From Synanceia verrucosa (lineage: Eukaryota; Chordata; Actinopteri; Perciformes; Synanceiidae), in the NCBI GenBank assembly GCA_029721515.1, contig CM056550.1:22332619-22396618 (forward strand): a stretch of 64,000 nucleotides of DNA. The letters run 5' to 3'. The translations under genes were made by a program, and so were the position numbers. This document shows positions 13,301 to 23,187 of this stretch, one piece after another. Every line of letters starts with the position of its first letter. Position 1 is the stretch's first letter. The notes under the pieces were generated by a model, which had not been told where the DNA came from, ran no database searches, and saw nothing but the letters and a program-made list of their open reading frames with translations.

Positions 13301-16300
13301 GGTGGGCAGGGAGCCGACCCCCACCCCGGATGACCACGTCTTCCGCTGGCTGGCCTTCTCATACGCGTCTACCCACCGCCTGATGACCGCCGCCAACCAG
13401 AGGGTCTGCCACACTGAAGATTTCGCCAAGGAGGACGGCACCATCAATGGAGCTTCATGGCACACAGCAGCTGGCAGTTAGTGTCCACAGCTGCCCTGGT
13501 GTTTTCCTCACTGATCCCTTACTTCTGTGTTATGCAGGATTTCTCTCCTCGGCTCTGATCCTTTGAGCTGTAGCTTTGTTTAGCCCACATCTGCATATTC
13601 TTTGCTGAACCCCTTTGGCTGTTTCAAATCTTCCAGGTTTTAGCTTGAAGCTTCATGTAAGAATTCAAAGGAAAACAAAACAAACGAAGTCAAAAGTGAA
13701 ATCCATTTCTTGATCAACGCCACAGCTTCCAACCAATTAACCAATAACTGCATTAAATGTTGATCTAAAGTGATGCTGGCCTCATTAGAGATGTGTTTCT
13801 CTTTCGCGGCAGGTATGAATGATTTCAGCTATTTGCACACCAACTGCTTTGAGTTGTCGATGTACGTGGGCTGCGACAAATTCCCTCATGAGAGCGAGCT
13901 GCCAGAGGAGTGGGAGAACAATCGCGAGTCTCTTCTTGTCTTCATGGAGCAGGTACAGCCCCTGCAAATCACACATACACTCCACAGCGAGCCACATGCT
14001 TTTTATTATTTTGAAGTTATTTTAGGACTATGGTGGCCCTATAAATTATTTTTCTCATTAAGTATTACAATGACAACTTTTTCAGGATATTTAAGGTTGC
14101 AAATACAAAATAAAGCTGCATCCTCTGCTTTTATTGAAATATTGAGGCTGGATCAGGAAAAAAAGACATTAAAGCATGCTTACTGTTGAAGTGAAGGCCA
14201 TACATTATACATCATGCCATGCTATGTAATATACATTGCATTGCATTATGAATTTGTATTTCATGGGGTAAACTTGGGGCAGGATTGACACATGGCTGCA
14301 CGGTTTCTTGCTTTTCATGTGCAGGTGCATCGTGGGATCAAAGGTGTGGTGAGGGACGTGCAAGGTCGAGGAATAGCTAATGCCACCATCTCTGTGGAGG
14401 GCATCACCCACGACATTCGCACAGGTACAACATCACATTGTACCTAATTTCAGCAGGCAACCAACAGAAAACACACGTCTGCGTTACGTGAGGATATTTT
14501 TATCTCTGAAATATTATGCAAGCAGGCTTTCGCAATCAAAGCAGCAGAAGCTACCTCAGGGCACTCTGACTCGACTGTCTTTTCACATTATTCCTCAGGA
14601 ATGAGTCAGTCTTACAGTGTGTTAGTATTCCAGTGTGACACGGAATAAACAGCATAAACAAAAGCAGCTGGAGCCGGTTGGAGTCTGACTCAGTTCACAG
14701 TCATTGCCGGTGTCGTCGAGGCCTCCAGCTCTGAATATGACAATCGATTGTTCGTCCTCAAGGCAATCTCTGCTGATGCCTGAAAAATGCAGCACTCAAA
14801 GACAAAGTAGTTCTGTACTTAGAGCGTGAAATCGAATGTCCAAAAGCACATTAGCCTTTATTATTCCTGGAACTAAGTGTAAGCCACTGTTGCCTCTCAA
14901 AAATGTCAGAAAAGATTTTAGCATATTCATTTTGGAAATAATACCTTTTCAGCTGCTTTGAATTTGCTTTGGAACTTTATGAACCTTCAAAAACAGATTT
15001 GTGAAGCAGCATCTGGATGGATCAATTGTATTCACTGAGAAAGCAGAACAGACAGCCTGGATAATCACGCACATCGATATCTGAAAGATCTTTGCCAGAC
15101 GGAGTATTCATGAGCTTATTTGCATTTTATATTGAAGCATTCCAGGAAAAAAAAAAGATTTTGCCTGAAAATCCGAATGGAAGTAATGTGAGCGCAGACG
15201 TCCACGTGTGACTGTCATATTTCATTTGCCTTGGCGGTCGTTCAGACGTGTCAGGTGGGTGTTTGGATGACCGGAAGGAAGCGACACTGTCGTTTTTGAA
15301 AATTTGAAAAGTGTCAGAGGCTGAAATCGCACCAGTGCACTCGTGTTCCCAGGTCACATGAAGGCAGTGCTCAGCAGAGAGAGACCAAGAAGATCCAACG
15401 TGACAAAGCAAAGCTATTTTTAAATATAGGAATATAGATCACCTCCCTTCTCAAAAGTGGAACACAAAGAACTCTCCAAGTTTTATGTCAGGCTTTAGGC
15501 GAGGGCTCCTCCTTAAATGCAGCTTTCTAGGACATGATTTGCATTTTGCTGCTGGTGCACATATAATGTATTATGCTTGTGATTTAAATTAAACTCAGTG
15601 TTTACATGGTCGTTTATAGATAAAACACTCAGGGATGGGACTCCAGTAGTAAAATGTTTCACCTGAGGGTATTGCTAATTGGAATAAATATACTTGAATA
15701 CTCATAATTTTTCAGTTATCCACAATTTGTGTTTTTGTGTTGTGTTATTTAGATTTAACAACCCGCAAACTGTGAAATAAAACGACCCAAGTCAGTTTTT
15801 TTGGGCTGCCTAGATCAGAAACACCTTTGCAAAGGAGCGCTATACTTTAAGCCAGGATTTTTTGGATGGGTATCTTAACTGATTGAGTGCCAGCCGTTTT
15901 ATAAAATAGAAAGTGCCTTGTTCCAGCATTTTTGCCCATTTTAAGTCATATTTTTAGACCCACAGAATATTTTGTACTATGTCTCTGAAAACACTGAATA
16001 GCTCAAATGAAAGAAGAGACTATTTCATCATAAAAAAAGATGTTTGTTTTTACTTTGTTCCATTCTTCAGTCAGAGGTAGAGGCCACTCCCACCCTATAC
16101 GCCACTTTTTCTCCAGAATCCGTTTGTTCTGCTCTCTAATCTCGATCGTTTCCACTTCCTGCTTTGAGCTCTCTGGTGTACAACGTCTCCTTATGCTTTC
16201 ATCTACATCTCCCAGAAGCCCCAACATTAATCACAGGCTGTGGTAGACCGCAATCGGTGACCCGCTGCCAAAAAAAAAACACTTTGATGGGGAAATATGT

Positions 16301-16829
16301 TAATGGCACTTAAAGCGTTAAAGAGACAGGTGCTAAAATAAAGTGTTTCGGACAGGAATACAGGTATAGTCAGACAGTGTGAAGAAAATAATTGAGTATT
16401 TGAACAACAAAGCATGAAAATATGTTCTAGTTGAAACCCTAAAAACAAGTATGCACCTCCTGGAGTTCAGTGTAGCACATAGGAGCAGTTAGTTTGAGCA
16501 TGCAACACCCCAAAAACAGTCACTACATACTGTACATAAGTGCAAATTAATTGTTTTCTAATGTGTTGTCAGCGGCTGATGGTGATTACTGGCGCTTGCT
16601 GAACCCTGGAGAGTACAGAGTATCAGCCAAGGCTGAAGGCTACAGCCTCTCCAGTAAGAAGTGCGAGGTGGGCTACGAGATGGGCGCCACCACCTGCGAC
16701 TTCACCATCGGCCGAACCAACCTGTCACGAATCAAAGAAATAATGGAAAAGTTCAACAAGCAGCCAATCAGATTGCCCGTCAGACAGCTCCAAGCTCGCA
16801 GAACCAGAGAGAGACGCACGGGAACATAA
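1253..16829 (+). CDS. cpxm2: CPXM2, carboxypeptidase X member 2 (5'-partial, 12 coding exons)
   Basis: Secreted discoidin- and carboxypeptidase-domain protein of the M14 N/E subfamily (relatives CPXM1, AEBP1, CPE). Exons joined: 1253-1362, 2962-3101, 6593-6677, 7450-7600, 9231-9319, 11141-11264, 11384-11580, 12215-12394, 13179-13476, 13813-13952, 14325-14424, 16573-16829. Every junction is GT-AG and the phases agree, giving 622 residues plus stop. Visible residues 1-160 are the F5/8-type C (discoidin) domain, about 175-504 the carboxypeptidase-like domain, and 505-590 the transthyretin-like domain, followed by a basic tail. HGNE keeps two zinc ligands, but the third is Gln (NIQGGELV) and the catalytic Glu position is Tyr (LSMYVGC), as I recall for mammalian CPXM2; CPXM1 keeps NLHGG. 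The family is therefore thought to be catalytically inactive. The signal peptide and first exon(s) are outside the window. Paralog choice rests on remembered human sequences, so CPXM2 over CPXM1 is strong but not tool-checked. Confidence 0.95.
1363..2961 (+). other. CPXM2 intron
   Basis: AT-rich intron of about 1.6 kb between donor gtgaga and acceptor ctgcag. A 14-base A run occurs near 2406. No recognisable repeat or gene. Confidence 0.6.
2962..3101 (+). CDS. cpxm2: CPXM2 exon: discoidin domain core
   Basis: Encodes AGLYEDDLYDGAWCAG through TGVITQGRSSLWS, the typical discoidin strand pattern (DGAWC, WFEVDA, GVITQG). Donor gtgagt at 3102. The last codon is split (TC|G) into the next exon. 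Confidence 0.94.
3398..4090. repeat. Old fish interspersed repeat, split by a DNA transposon
   Basis: The left part (about 3398-3575) has gctaacag and taattagcaccaaaaacaaa; the right part (about 3970-4090) has aatttcatggcaatccgtcc and aacctcatggtggcgctaga. These are hallmark phrases of a very common interspersed repeat of percomorph fish, recognised from memory. The two parts are separated by the element at 3576-3969. A related copy lies around 20153-21390. Its superfamily is not assigned here. Confidence 0.55.
3576..3969. mobile_element. Inverted-repeat DNA transposon (MITE-like), 0.4 kb
   Basis: Left end 3578-3604 (ctgcgttcgtgttgta...cggaagtcag) is the inverted complement of right end 3940-3967 with only a few differences over about 28 bases. 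A 47-codon open frame (3673-3816, starting MDASNEKFVVLALLVYRK) lies inside. It resembles the start of PIF/Harbinger-type transposases, but this is weak. No clean target-site duplication was found. Confidence 0.7.
4848..4876. repeat. (AC)n microsatellite
   Basis: Interrupted CA dinucleotide run of about 29 bases inside a CPXM2 intron. Confidence 0.85.
6593..6677 (+). CDS. cpxm2: CPXM2 exon: discoidin domain
   Basis: Reads SDWVTSYKVMVSNDSHTW then ITLKNGSEDM up to donor gtgagt. WVTSYKV is a strongly conserved discoidin motif. Carries possible N-glycosylation sites NDS and NGS. The 3.5-kb intron before it holds the repeat and MITE at 3398-4090. Confidence 0.93.
7450..7600 (+). CDS. cpxm2: CPXM2 exon: end of discoidin domain
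   Basis: Starts at ATC after the acceptor AG at 7448-7449; using the AG three bases earlier would put TAG in frame, which fixes the boundary. Encodes IFTGNREKEIPV through MRVEILGCPMP. ILGC carries the closing boundary cysteine of the discoidin domain. Confidence 0.93.
7798..8196. mobile_element. Inverted-repeat DNA transposon (MITE-like), 0.4 kb
   Basis: Left end from 7798 (cccctaatttccactgggtg) and right end 8153-8196 (inverted: cccctaatttccaccggatg) match over about 25 bases, and both go on into a gccgac motif. A TA flanks each side (7796-7797 and 8197-8198), a possible TA target duplication. No transposase. Lies in a CPXM2 intron. Confidence 0.75.
8269..8500. mobile_element. TTAA-flanked inverted-repeat transposon, 232 bp
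   Basis: TTAA at 8265-8268 and at 8501-8504 bracket a unit with ends agggacagtgtgtaac and, inverted, aggtgcagtgtgtac. The TTAA duplication fits Kolobok or piggyBac-type mobilisation, and such units are common in percomorph genomes. A related partial copy is at about 34092-34140. Confidence 0.75.
9231..9319 (+). CDS. cpxm2: CPXM2 exon: linker to carboxypeptidase domain
   Basis: Reads DPNNYYHRRNEVITTDDLDF then RHHSYKEMRQ. DPNNYYHRRNE is nearly identical to remembered human CPXM2 and unlike the CPXM1 linker, so it is one of the best paralog-diagnostic segments. Acceptor cccccacag, donor gtgagt. Confidence 0.95.
11141..11264 (+). CDS. cpxm2: CPXM2 exon: start of carboxypeptidase-like domain
   Basis: Encodes [20 protein letters not shown] through ISDNPGEHEVG, the conserved N-terminal part of the M14 N/E fold, with an N-glycosylation site NIT. 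Only 119 bases of intron separate it from the next exon; that intron contains a short CAA-rich run. Confidence 0.95.
11384..11580 (+). CDS. cpxm2: CPXM2 exon: HGNE zinc-site exon
   Basis: Carries SHGNEVLGRE; His (11416-11418) and Glu (11425-11427) are the two retained zinc-ligand positions of the M14 fold. Ends LLPSVNPDGYEKAFEV, conserved in the family. Confidence 0.95.
12215..12394 (+). CDS. cpxm2: CPXM2 exon: substrate-binding loop, altered
   Basis: Reads GSELGGWSLGRWSTAG then IDIHHNFPDLN. Active relatives have DLNRNFPD here, where Asn-Arg holds the substrate C-terminus. In this copy both are His (12272-12277). Ends LSKNAS with an N-glycosylation site NAS. Confidence 0.94.
13179..13476 (+). 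CDS. cpxm2: CPXM2 exon: third zinc-ligand position changed to Gln
   Basis: The largest visible exon. Encodes VAVETRALIAWMEKMPFVLG, NIQGGELVV and PTPDDHVFRWLAFSYAST, ending ASWHTAAGS with the Ser codon split. The Gln codon at 13248-13250 replaces the His zinc ligand of active carboxypeptidases. The donor is gttagt, a less usual form. Confidence 0.95.
13813..13952 (+). CDS. cpxm2: CPXM2 exon: catalytic-Glu position changed to Tyr
   Basis: Encodes MNDFSYLHTNCFELSMYVGC through ENNRESLLVFMEQ. By alignment with CPE (ITVELSC), the catalytic Glu position is Tyr at 13863-13865. NDFSYLHTNCFE and the HESELPEEWENN segment are family signatures. Confidence 0.95.
14325..14424 (+). CDS. cpxm2: CPXM2 exon: transthyretin-like domain
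   Basis: Reads VHRGIKGVVRDVQGRGIANA then TISVEGITHDIRT, the start of the beta-sandwich domain that follows the catalytic fold in all N/E carboxypeptidases. N-glycosylation site NAT. Confidence 0.94.
14425..16572 (+). other. Last CPXM2 intron
   Basis: A 2.1-kb intron between donor gtacaa and acceptor tgtcag. It carries the full-length copy of the three-copy inverted-repeat element (15875-16321). The rest shows no gene or repeat I recognise. Confidence 0.6.
15875..16321. mobile_element. Three-copy inverted-repeat element, copy 1 (full length, 447 bp)
   Basis: Left end ttaactgattgagtgcca and, inverted, right end ttaacgctttaagtgcca form related termini. Internal blocks recur in opposite orientation at 32474-32800 and 34139-34394. 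Shared phrases include agcaggaagtgg, gggagatgtag and a block around cttgaaatatgac. No coding capacity. Superfamily not assigned. Confidence 0.65.
16573..16829 (+). CDS. cpxm2: CPXM2 last coding exon and stop
   Basis: Encodes ADGDYWRLLNPGEYRVSAKA through MGATTCDFTIGRTNLSRIKE and a basic tail ending RERRTGT, stop TAA at 16827-16829. DGDYWRLLNPGEY is a hallmark of the transthyretin-like domain. Ends near the expected C-terminus of the family. Confidence 0.95.
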
Positions 16830-17415
16830 TGACTGTTTGAGGAAGAATTAGGAGCAAATATCGGCTCTGATCAAGCCTGGGTTTGGACCTCGGTCAGATT
16901 CCTCCAGAGTGTGTCAGTGGAATTTGTGTTTGAAGATTGAAAATGTGCATTAATTTAAAAGGGATGCTTTCATTATTGTTTGTTTGGTTTGGTTTCACCC
17001 CCAGGCATAAGCTCTCTCTGTTCCTCTCTCACTCAACTTTGCTTCATGACCCCTCTTTTCACTTCATATTGTCATATTGTATTATATTTTTGTGAAGACA
17101 TCTACCATCATCTTTCTTGAGACATCAACTATAAATGCCAAAAGAAAATATTCACATTAGAGCTTATTTTTTTAAATAAAAGAAAATATAAGTTACAGAA
17201 GAGGAATTGCCTGACAATGAATCGTAACCACTGTGAGAAATGGCCATGACTGTCATTATGTATATATACGTATTAACTTATGTAACACAGTTATGCAAAC
17301 CATTACAGAAGCTTTATTACCTGTATAATATTTGTTCTTATACAAATCCTTATGGACTCAATGACTTTTTGTGTGTCATTCAGTTTTTATACACTTTGCT
17401 TTTAGCAAGTTATTG

Positions 17416-17421
17416 AATAAA
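17416..17421 (+). terminator. CPXM2 poly(A) signal
   Basis: AATAAA about 590 bases after the stop, followed by a TG/T-rich stretch. An earlier AATAAA at 17175-17180 is an alternative. The 3' UTR would run from 16830 to about 17440. Confidence 0.6.
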
Positions 17422-17449
17422 GAATGTGTTTGCAAAAATTGAAATTGTT

Positions 17450-20150
17450 TAATGTGAAAGTGTACGGATTTTATTCATAGAAAGCACTCTCAACATTCAT
17501 ATCGCAAAATTATGTTGAAAAGGGCTAGTATTGCTTTAATTTCCATACATTAAAAAAAAAATCTGGATGTAACTATGTAATTTGGTCCAAAGTATTGCAT
17601 TTGCAAAATGTTTTAAAAAATGTGAAAAAATCTAATGAAGCAATAGCACAAATTGAAATTACCAAGAATTGAAGCAAGTTTATAGATTAATAGAAAACAA
17701 CAATTAACCAGCAAGTGATTGGGTGTTGCATGATTAATATTAAATCAACTCTGATTTTACTTTTTCTCCTGCTTGATTGAGCATCCCAAATGGAAAATAA
17801 ACATTGATTTCATTCTATAATCACTGTGTTTTATTCTAAGCATCCTCTCATTTGATTTCTGCAGTGGTGAAATCGTATCTTGGGAGTGTCGAGGTGGAAA
17901 GGCTCTAATTATCAGAGCTCTGCTGGGGCTTTTACGGATCACTGGCTTATTCTGACAACAACACCATGCAGCCTTCCTTCTCTCTGGCCAACATGCAATT
18001 ATAGGAAGGCCTCAACCTCTTATCTTCTCCACCAAAGCTTATTGAGTGGAGGATCAAACACCTGTCATCATTTGAGAGCGCTGGAGAGTCTGGGACACAT
18101 CAGAGCGTGTTAATATTACCTTTTTGCAGCTTGAAACAATCATCAGTGACTTGAAATGAAAAGTCATGACAGGAAGCTAGACATGACACAATAGTCAGGT
18201 TTTCCTCCAAATATATCATCCGTTATTCGATTATTAGGAATGTCAGAACCTCCAGTCTAAACACGATGAGACTCTGGGGTCAAGGAGTTTATATTTCTGG
18301 GGTTCTGGTATAGCCAGCAGATATCTGGGCCAAGACTTCGTCTTTAGTGCGCTGCTCATTGTTTACAGTCCGACTAGCAACTTCAGACACAAGACTGGAG
18401 TTGGATGACCAGCTTGTTTTTCAAGTAGCTAGTTTACAAATTCATTTTGAGCCAATAAAATGCTACATCCTCATCAGACAACAGCTGATGGGTTAGGAGA
18501 TAGCATTTTGGCTCTACCTCTTCTCCTCTCCACATGGACTGTTTACGTGCATTCAAACAAAGTCTGCTCGTATGTGATTATTCAGTATGTGTGACAAAGC
18601 AGGACACTTCTGGTACCAAAATCTTCTATATGTGAAAGCAGAACTGAGGACTTTGCAAAAATTAAAACCCACATCCCAGTGACTTATCCTAACTTTAGCA
18701 AAGTCTCAGTCATCTCCTGAGAGTTTCAAACATCAAAGGTTGCCTCACTGACATACACTGTAGTGTCATATATTGCTTTCAAGGATACACTCATTTCTTT
18801 GGCATTTCCACACAAATTAAAATATGCATAAAAAACGTGTCTGATGAGAGAACTACGAGATGTAAGAAAGACTAGAATACCGTGACATTTATTATCTCTA
18901 CAAACACGACAACAAGTTTCAACAATTTTCAATGGAAAGCAGCTAAAGCCTGCTAGAAACATTGAAAAGAAAAAATGGCTGAAGCGTGACTGATGTCCCT
19001 CGAACCACAGGTGCACTTGGTAGGGAACAATACTCAAAATAAACATAGAAAGATCAGGCAAAAAAAATGATGGTGTGTCTTTAATGTTTCCTTGCCCATT
19101 TCATTAAATACATTTTACGTTTTCAAACCAACTTGAGTGCCTGGACCTAGATTTTTCTATGCTTTTTGCCTGATCTTTTCATGTTTCCGTCCTGCCAGAA
19201 ACATTATCTGATGTCATTACATTATCTCACACTTGCATATCTGTGACATTATTATGTTTTAATTTACTATTTACATATTGGTGTATGCAGACCCTTCAAT
19301 ATGCATCTAAATCTACCTTCAATATTGATGTAAATCTAACTTACATTAATGGTCACCTTCAATTCAAGAAGAAAAATAAAGAAGAAAGAAAAAGGAATTC
19401 CGAGGGAAGAAGGAGCTTTCAAAAGCTGCATTAATATTGGCTTGACTTCCAGGGTGACCCAGGCACCAGTTTTAATATAACTGGTGACATCTCCGTAGAG
19501 CAGAGCAGAGACGTGCTCAGTAGTTATACTCAAGGAACCAGATGAGAGGTTTGACAATTCAAAATGTGCCTGACAGTAAGTTATGAAAGCCAGATGAATA
19601 TACAATATTTACCTTTAATCATTATCATGTCCAGTAACTTACTGGTGAAAATAAGCCACACTTTTAAAGCAGGTTTGCCCATTAATCAGCAGTGGTGTTC
19701 ATTAATAATAAGACAAATCGAGGTCCAAATGTCTCCCATATGTATAGCAGACGGTCCCAGGAAGTGAAGCTGGGTGTGGACCGTGGTGGGATGGGGAGGG
19801 GGAGGTTGTACAGTGTTCAGAGTGTGCAGATGTGTGGGACACAGCTGCCTACAGCTACATTTACCAGCTGACCTCTCCAGCAGTCCAAAGGCCAGCGCTT
19901 CTTCAGAAGTCGGTCCAGCCTTTGAAGTGTGAAGAGTGTCTGCCTGGATATCACAGGAGTGGTCGCCATGCGGTGTTGGTAAACCGACTCTTAACCTCTC
20001 TCCCCTCTGCTGCTGCGGAGCTTCTGAAACAGATTAGACTCTGCTGGCTCAGTGGACATCAAAGACGACAACCAGATCAGCAAATGAGAGGGATGGTGAT
20101 TAAAAAGGTTTGTCATTTCTGGAGTTCTGTTAGATTTTGCTGCCTAGCAT
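17450..20150. other. Spacer between CPXM2 and Tc1-like element
   Basis: AT-rich intergenic DNA. Open frames here are short, lack recognisable domains and have no supporting splice structure. No gene found. Confidence 0.5.
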
Positions 20151-20272
20151 TTGTAGATGAGCACTAAACACAAAGTGCAATCAATTCATGGTATGTCACA
20201 AGACTTTATTCTCTAGGGTTCATTAATATATGTGCAAAATTTCATGGAAATGCACCCAATAGTGTTGAGATA

Positions 20273-21326
20273 CAGGGGTTGGACAATGAAACTGAAACTC
20301 CTGGTTTTAGACCACAATAATTCATTAGTATGGTGTAGGGTCTCCTTTTGCGGCCAATACAGTATCAATTCATCTTGGGAATGACAGATACAAGTCCTGC
20401 ACTGTGGCCTGAGGGATTTTGAGCCATTCTTCTTGCAGAATAGTGGCCAGATCACTACGTGATGCTGGTGGAGGAAAACGTTTCCTGACTCGTTCCTCCA
20501 AAACACCCCAAAGTGGCTCAGTAATATTTAGATCTGGTGACTGTGCAGGCCATGGGAGATGTTCATCTTCACTTTCATGTTCATCAAACCACTCTGTCAC
20601 CAGTCTTGCCGTGTGTATTGGTGCATTATCATCCTGACACACGGCACCGCCTTCAGGATACAATGTAGAACTAAAGGTGGACTCATCAGAGAACAATGCA
20701 TGTTTCGCATTGTCCACAGCCCAGGATTTTCGCTGCTGGCACCATTGAAATCGATGTTTAGCATTAGCACGAGTGACCAAAGGTTTGGCTATAGCAGCCC
20801 GGCCATGGATATTGACCCTGTGGAGCTCCCGACGGACAGTTTTGGTGGAAACAGGAGAGTTGAGGTGCACATTTAATTCTGCAGTGAGTTGGACAGCTGT
20901 GGTTTTATGTTTTTTGGATACAATCCGGGTTAGCACCCGGACATCCCTTTCAGACAGCTTCCTCTTCCGTCCACAGTTACTCCCGTTGGACGTGGATCGT
21001 CCTTCTTGGTGGTATACTAACATTACCCTGGATACTGTGGCTTTTGATACATCACAAAGACTTGCTGTCTTGGTCACAGATGCATTAGCAAGACGTGCAC
21101 CAACAATTTGTCGTCTTTTGAACTCTGATATGTCACCCATAATGTTGTGTGCATTGCACTATTTTAAGCAAAATGGTGCTATTAATCTGCTAATTGAACT
21201 TCCACACTCTGCTCTTACTGGTGCAATGTGCAGTCAATGAAGTTTGGCCACCAGGCTGGTCACATTTAGCCATGAAACCTCCAACACTAAATTGGCCAGT
21301 ATTTCAGTTTCATTGTCCAATCCCTG
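20273..21326 (-). mobile_element. Tc1-like (Tc1/mariner) DNA transposon, 1,054 bp
   Basis: Ends caggggttggacaatgaaac (from 20273) and, inverted, cagggattggacaatgaaac (ending 21326) match at 26 of 28 positions when the flanking TA is included. TA dinucleotides at 20271-20272 and 21327-21328 are the expected target duplication. The element contains a minus-strand transposase frame with an internal deletion. Short for a complete Tc1-like element (typically about 1.3-1.6 kb), which fits that deletion. Confidence 0.92.
20370..21140 (-). pseudogene. Tc1-like transposase, open but internally deleted
   Basis: A 256-codon frame starting ATG at 21140. The N-terminal helix-turn-helix region (SEFKRRQIVGARLANASVTK, then SLCDVSKATVSRVM) and paired-like DNA-binding region are present. 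Catalytic core pieces are FSDESTF (first Asp), QDDNAPIHTA (second Asp) and SPDLNITEPLWG (Glu). Between FSDESTF and the second Asp, roughly 60-80 residues usual in this family are missing, yet the frame stays open. Ordinary Tc1 transposases are about 340 residues. The product should not be catalytically competent, although its DNA-binding part might fold. No introns. Confidence 0.85.
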
Positions 21327-21390
21327 TATGTAAGTCTGGATCAAAGTGGTGGACCAGCTGTACTGACACACATTGCCAAGTTGATTACAT

Positions 21391-23187
21391 TGTTAATAAT
21401 TTCCTGTTAACTTTCCAAATAAAAGGCACAAAGACTGAACGTCTTCAGATCAATATTTGCTTGCTCTGTAAACTCTAGAACAAATCCTGATTAATGATGA
21501 TAGGAACACGATTAGCTGCCTGTCTGAGTGGATCACAAATTGCCACTAGTGAACAGTATGAATGAGTTAAACTCAAAGACAAGCTGAAACAGTCCTTTTA
21601 AACTGCAGCAGTACAAGCAGCACAGGCATTTCAGGTTTAGGTAACGAGCACACAGCTGCTGCAGCTTTGCATCTAGTGCTGCTGCATGACAGCTTTTCTA
21701 ACTACATTAAAAATAATCACTTGGACTTATATACTAAACACAATATGTCATCATATCCCCGTGCCATGTTTGTTTTGACAGGTGTACAGCAAACTAATAT
21801 GGGATATCAAATATGGAAATGATCATGTGTGCCTTGCATACTCACACAGGTGTGTGCACTTTCATTTGTAATTGATTAGCTCTCTGCTCCAAACACAGGT
21901 GTTTAGCTCTAATTAGACTTCTGCTGCTTTCTGCTGTTTTTATCAAGTTACCAAACTCCCATGTATCATTTTTACTGCATGGCTTGTGAAAAACCAAACA
22001 AAATTTATCAACAAATAATGGTCCTGTTCCCTCTCAGTGTTGGCTGGGCACAGCAGTAGCTTATAGTACAGTGCCCTAAAAGCTACTGGCTCCAATCTGC
22101 ACCATAAACTAACCAGCTAAACTTCCCCCTATTAAAATATTTTGTTTATTTAGATATCCCACCAGATATTTTTGAGCAGCAGCTGTACATATGTCATACC
22201 TTCACAGTGTACACAAACAGAAAGCATACGGTGACATATGGGAAAGAAACAAGAGCACAAGTGGGATAATGAGCACCACATGCTTTTTGTTTGTTCATAT
22301 ATGAAGTGTAAAGTCATGCTGGATTCTTCCATCCCAATTCTGACAAATTCCCCAAAGTGTCATTCAGATGTGGAGGCAAAAGCCGAGGTGAGGTTTGTTG
22401 GGGTTTTGGGGGTTTGGACGACACAAAGCAGCATTCATAGTCTTCATTTGAGTTTTATTTTTGTGGTTTTGCAGCACAAAAAAATCCAACAAACACAAAA
22501 TTCATTCATTGGCCTTTTGGTACTCTCTATTTTTTGTGCGGTTTTCCAAATACCTGCCAAAATAGATGTTATTCTACGCTTTTGGAGGAATGTGTTATTT
22601 CACATTTACACATTATTAAGGAAAATAAATTAATCTTCACTTCACCGCTGTATTAAATCACTTGAAAGCAAAGCTTTATAGATTTCAGGCATGAGTTTGA
22701 CACTCAGACTTTCAGAGCTTTGAGGTTAACATTTTTCAGTTCCTCAACCCAAGTCAAAGGGTTATGAAGACAAAAACAACAAATAAGAGTGAGGTGTCCA
22801 CTTTTCACTTTAAGTTGAGGATTGTTTCTCACTCGGGGGGGTCAGCTGAACGAGTGGGTTGAGGCCAATGATTAAACCATGTGTTATGGTCAGCATCACC
22901 CACCTGAAGATGATCACCGGCTCCTGGGGTGTGAATCAGTGAATGACATCTCAGACGAGGCCAACTCAGCCAGCCACTGATGTTGTTTCATTACCACCTG
23001 TGCTGTGGTGTGAACAGAAAAATCGCTTCCCTCTGGCTCAGACTGATTGTAGGTGGAAACAGTCTGAATTGCTGCAGATTCAAAAGCTCTTGTCAAACCC
23101 TGCCATTGTCTCTTAAAGCCGTGAGACAATGAGGACAAAGACAAGTTTGATGCAGGTGTGCACTTTCACTCTTCACCATCTTTTTTC
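21391..23187. other. Intergenic spacer
   Basis: AT-rich, no recognisable gene or well-defined repeat. A plus-strand 131-codon frame at 22238-22633 is low-complexity in character and has no domain that I recognise. Confidence 0.45.

Larger units (their letters stand above)
20153..21390. repeat. Old interspersed repeat interrupted by Tc1-like element
   Basis: The left flank (20153-20270) has gagcactaaacacaaagtgc and aaaatttcatggaaatgc; the right flank (21329-21390) has aaagtggtggaccagctgta. Together they read as one copy of the same repeat family seen at 3398-4090, split at a TA by the transposon. Confidence 0.6.

Noticed and set aside
19832..20167. 111-codon plus-strand frame before the Tc1-like element
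   Set aside because: No recognisable domain, no splice context, and its end runs into the old interspersed repeat.
20773..21240. 155-codon plus-strand frame antisense to the transposase
   Set aside because: Shadow of the transposase on the opposite strand.
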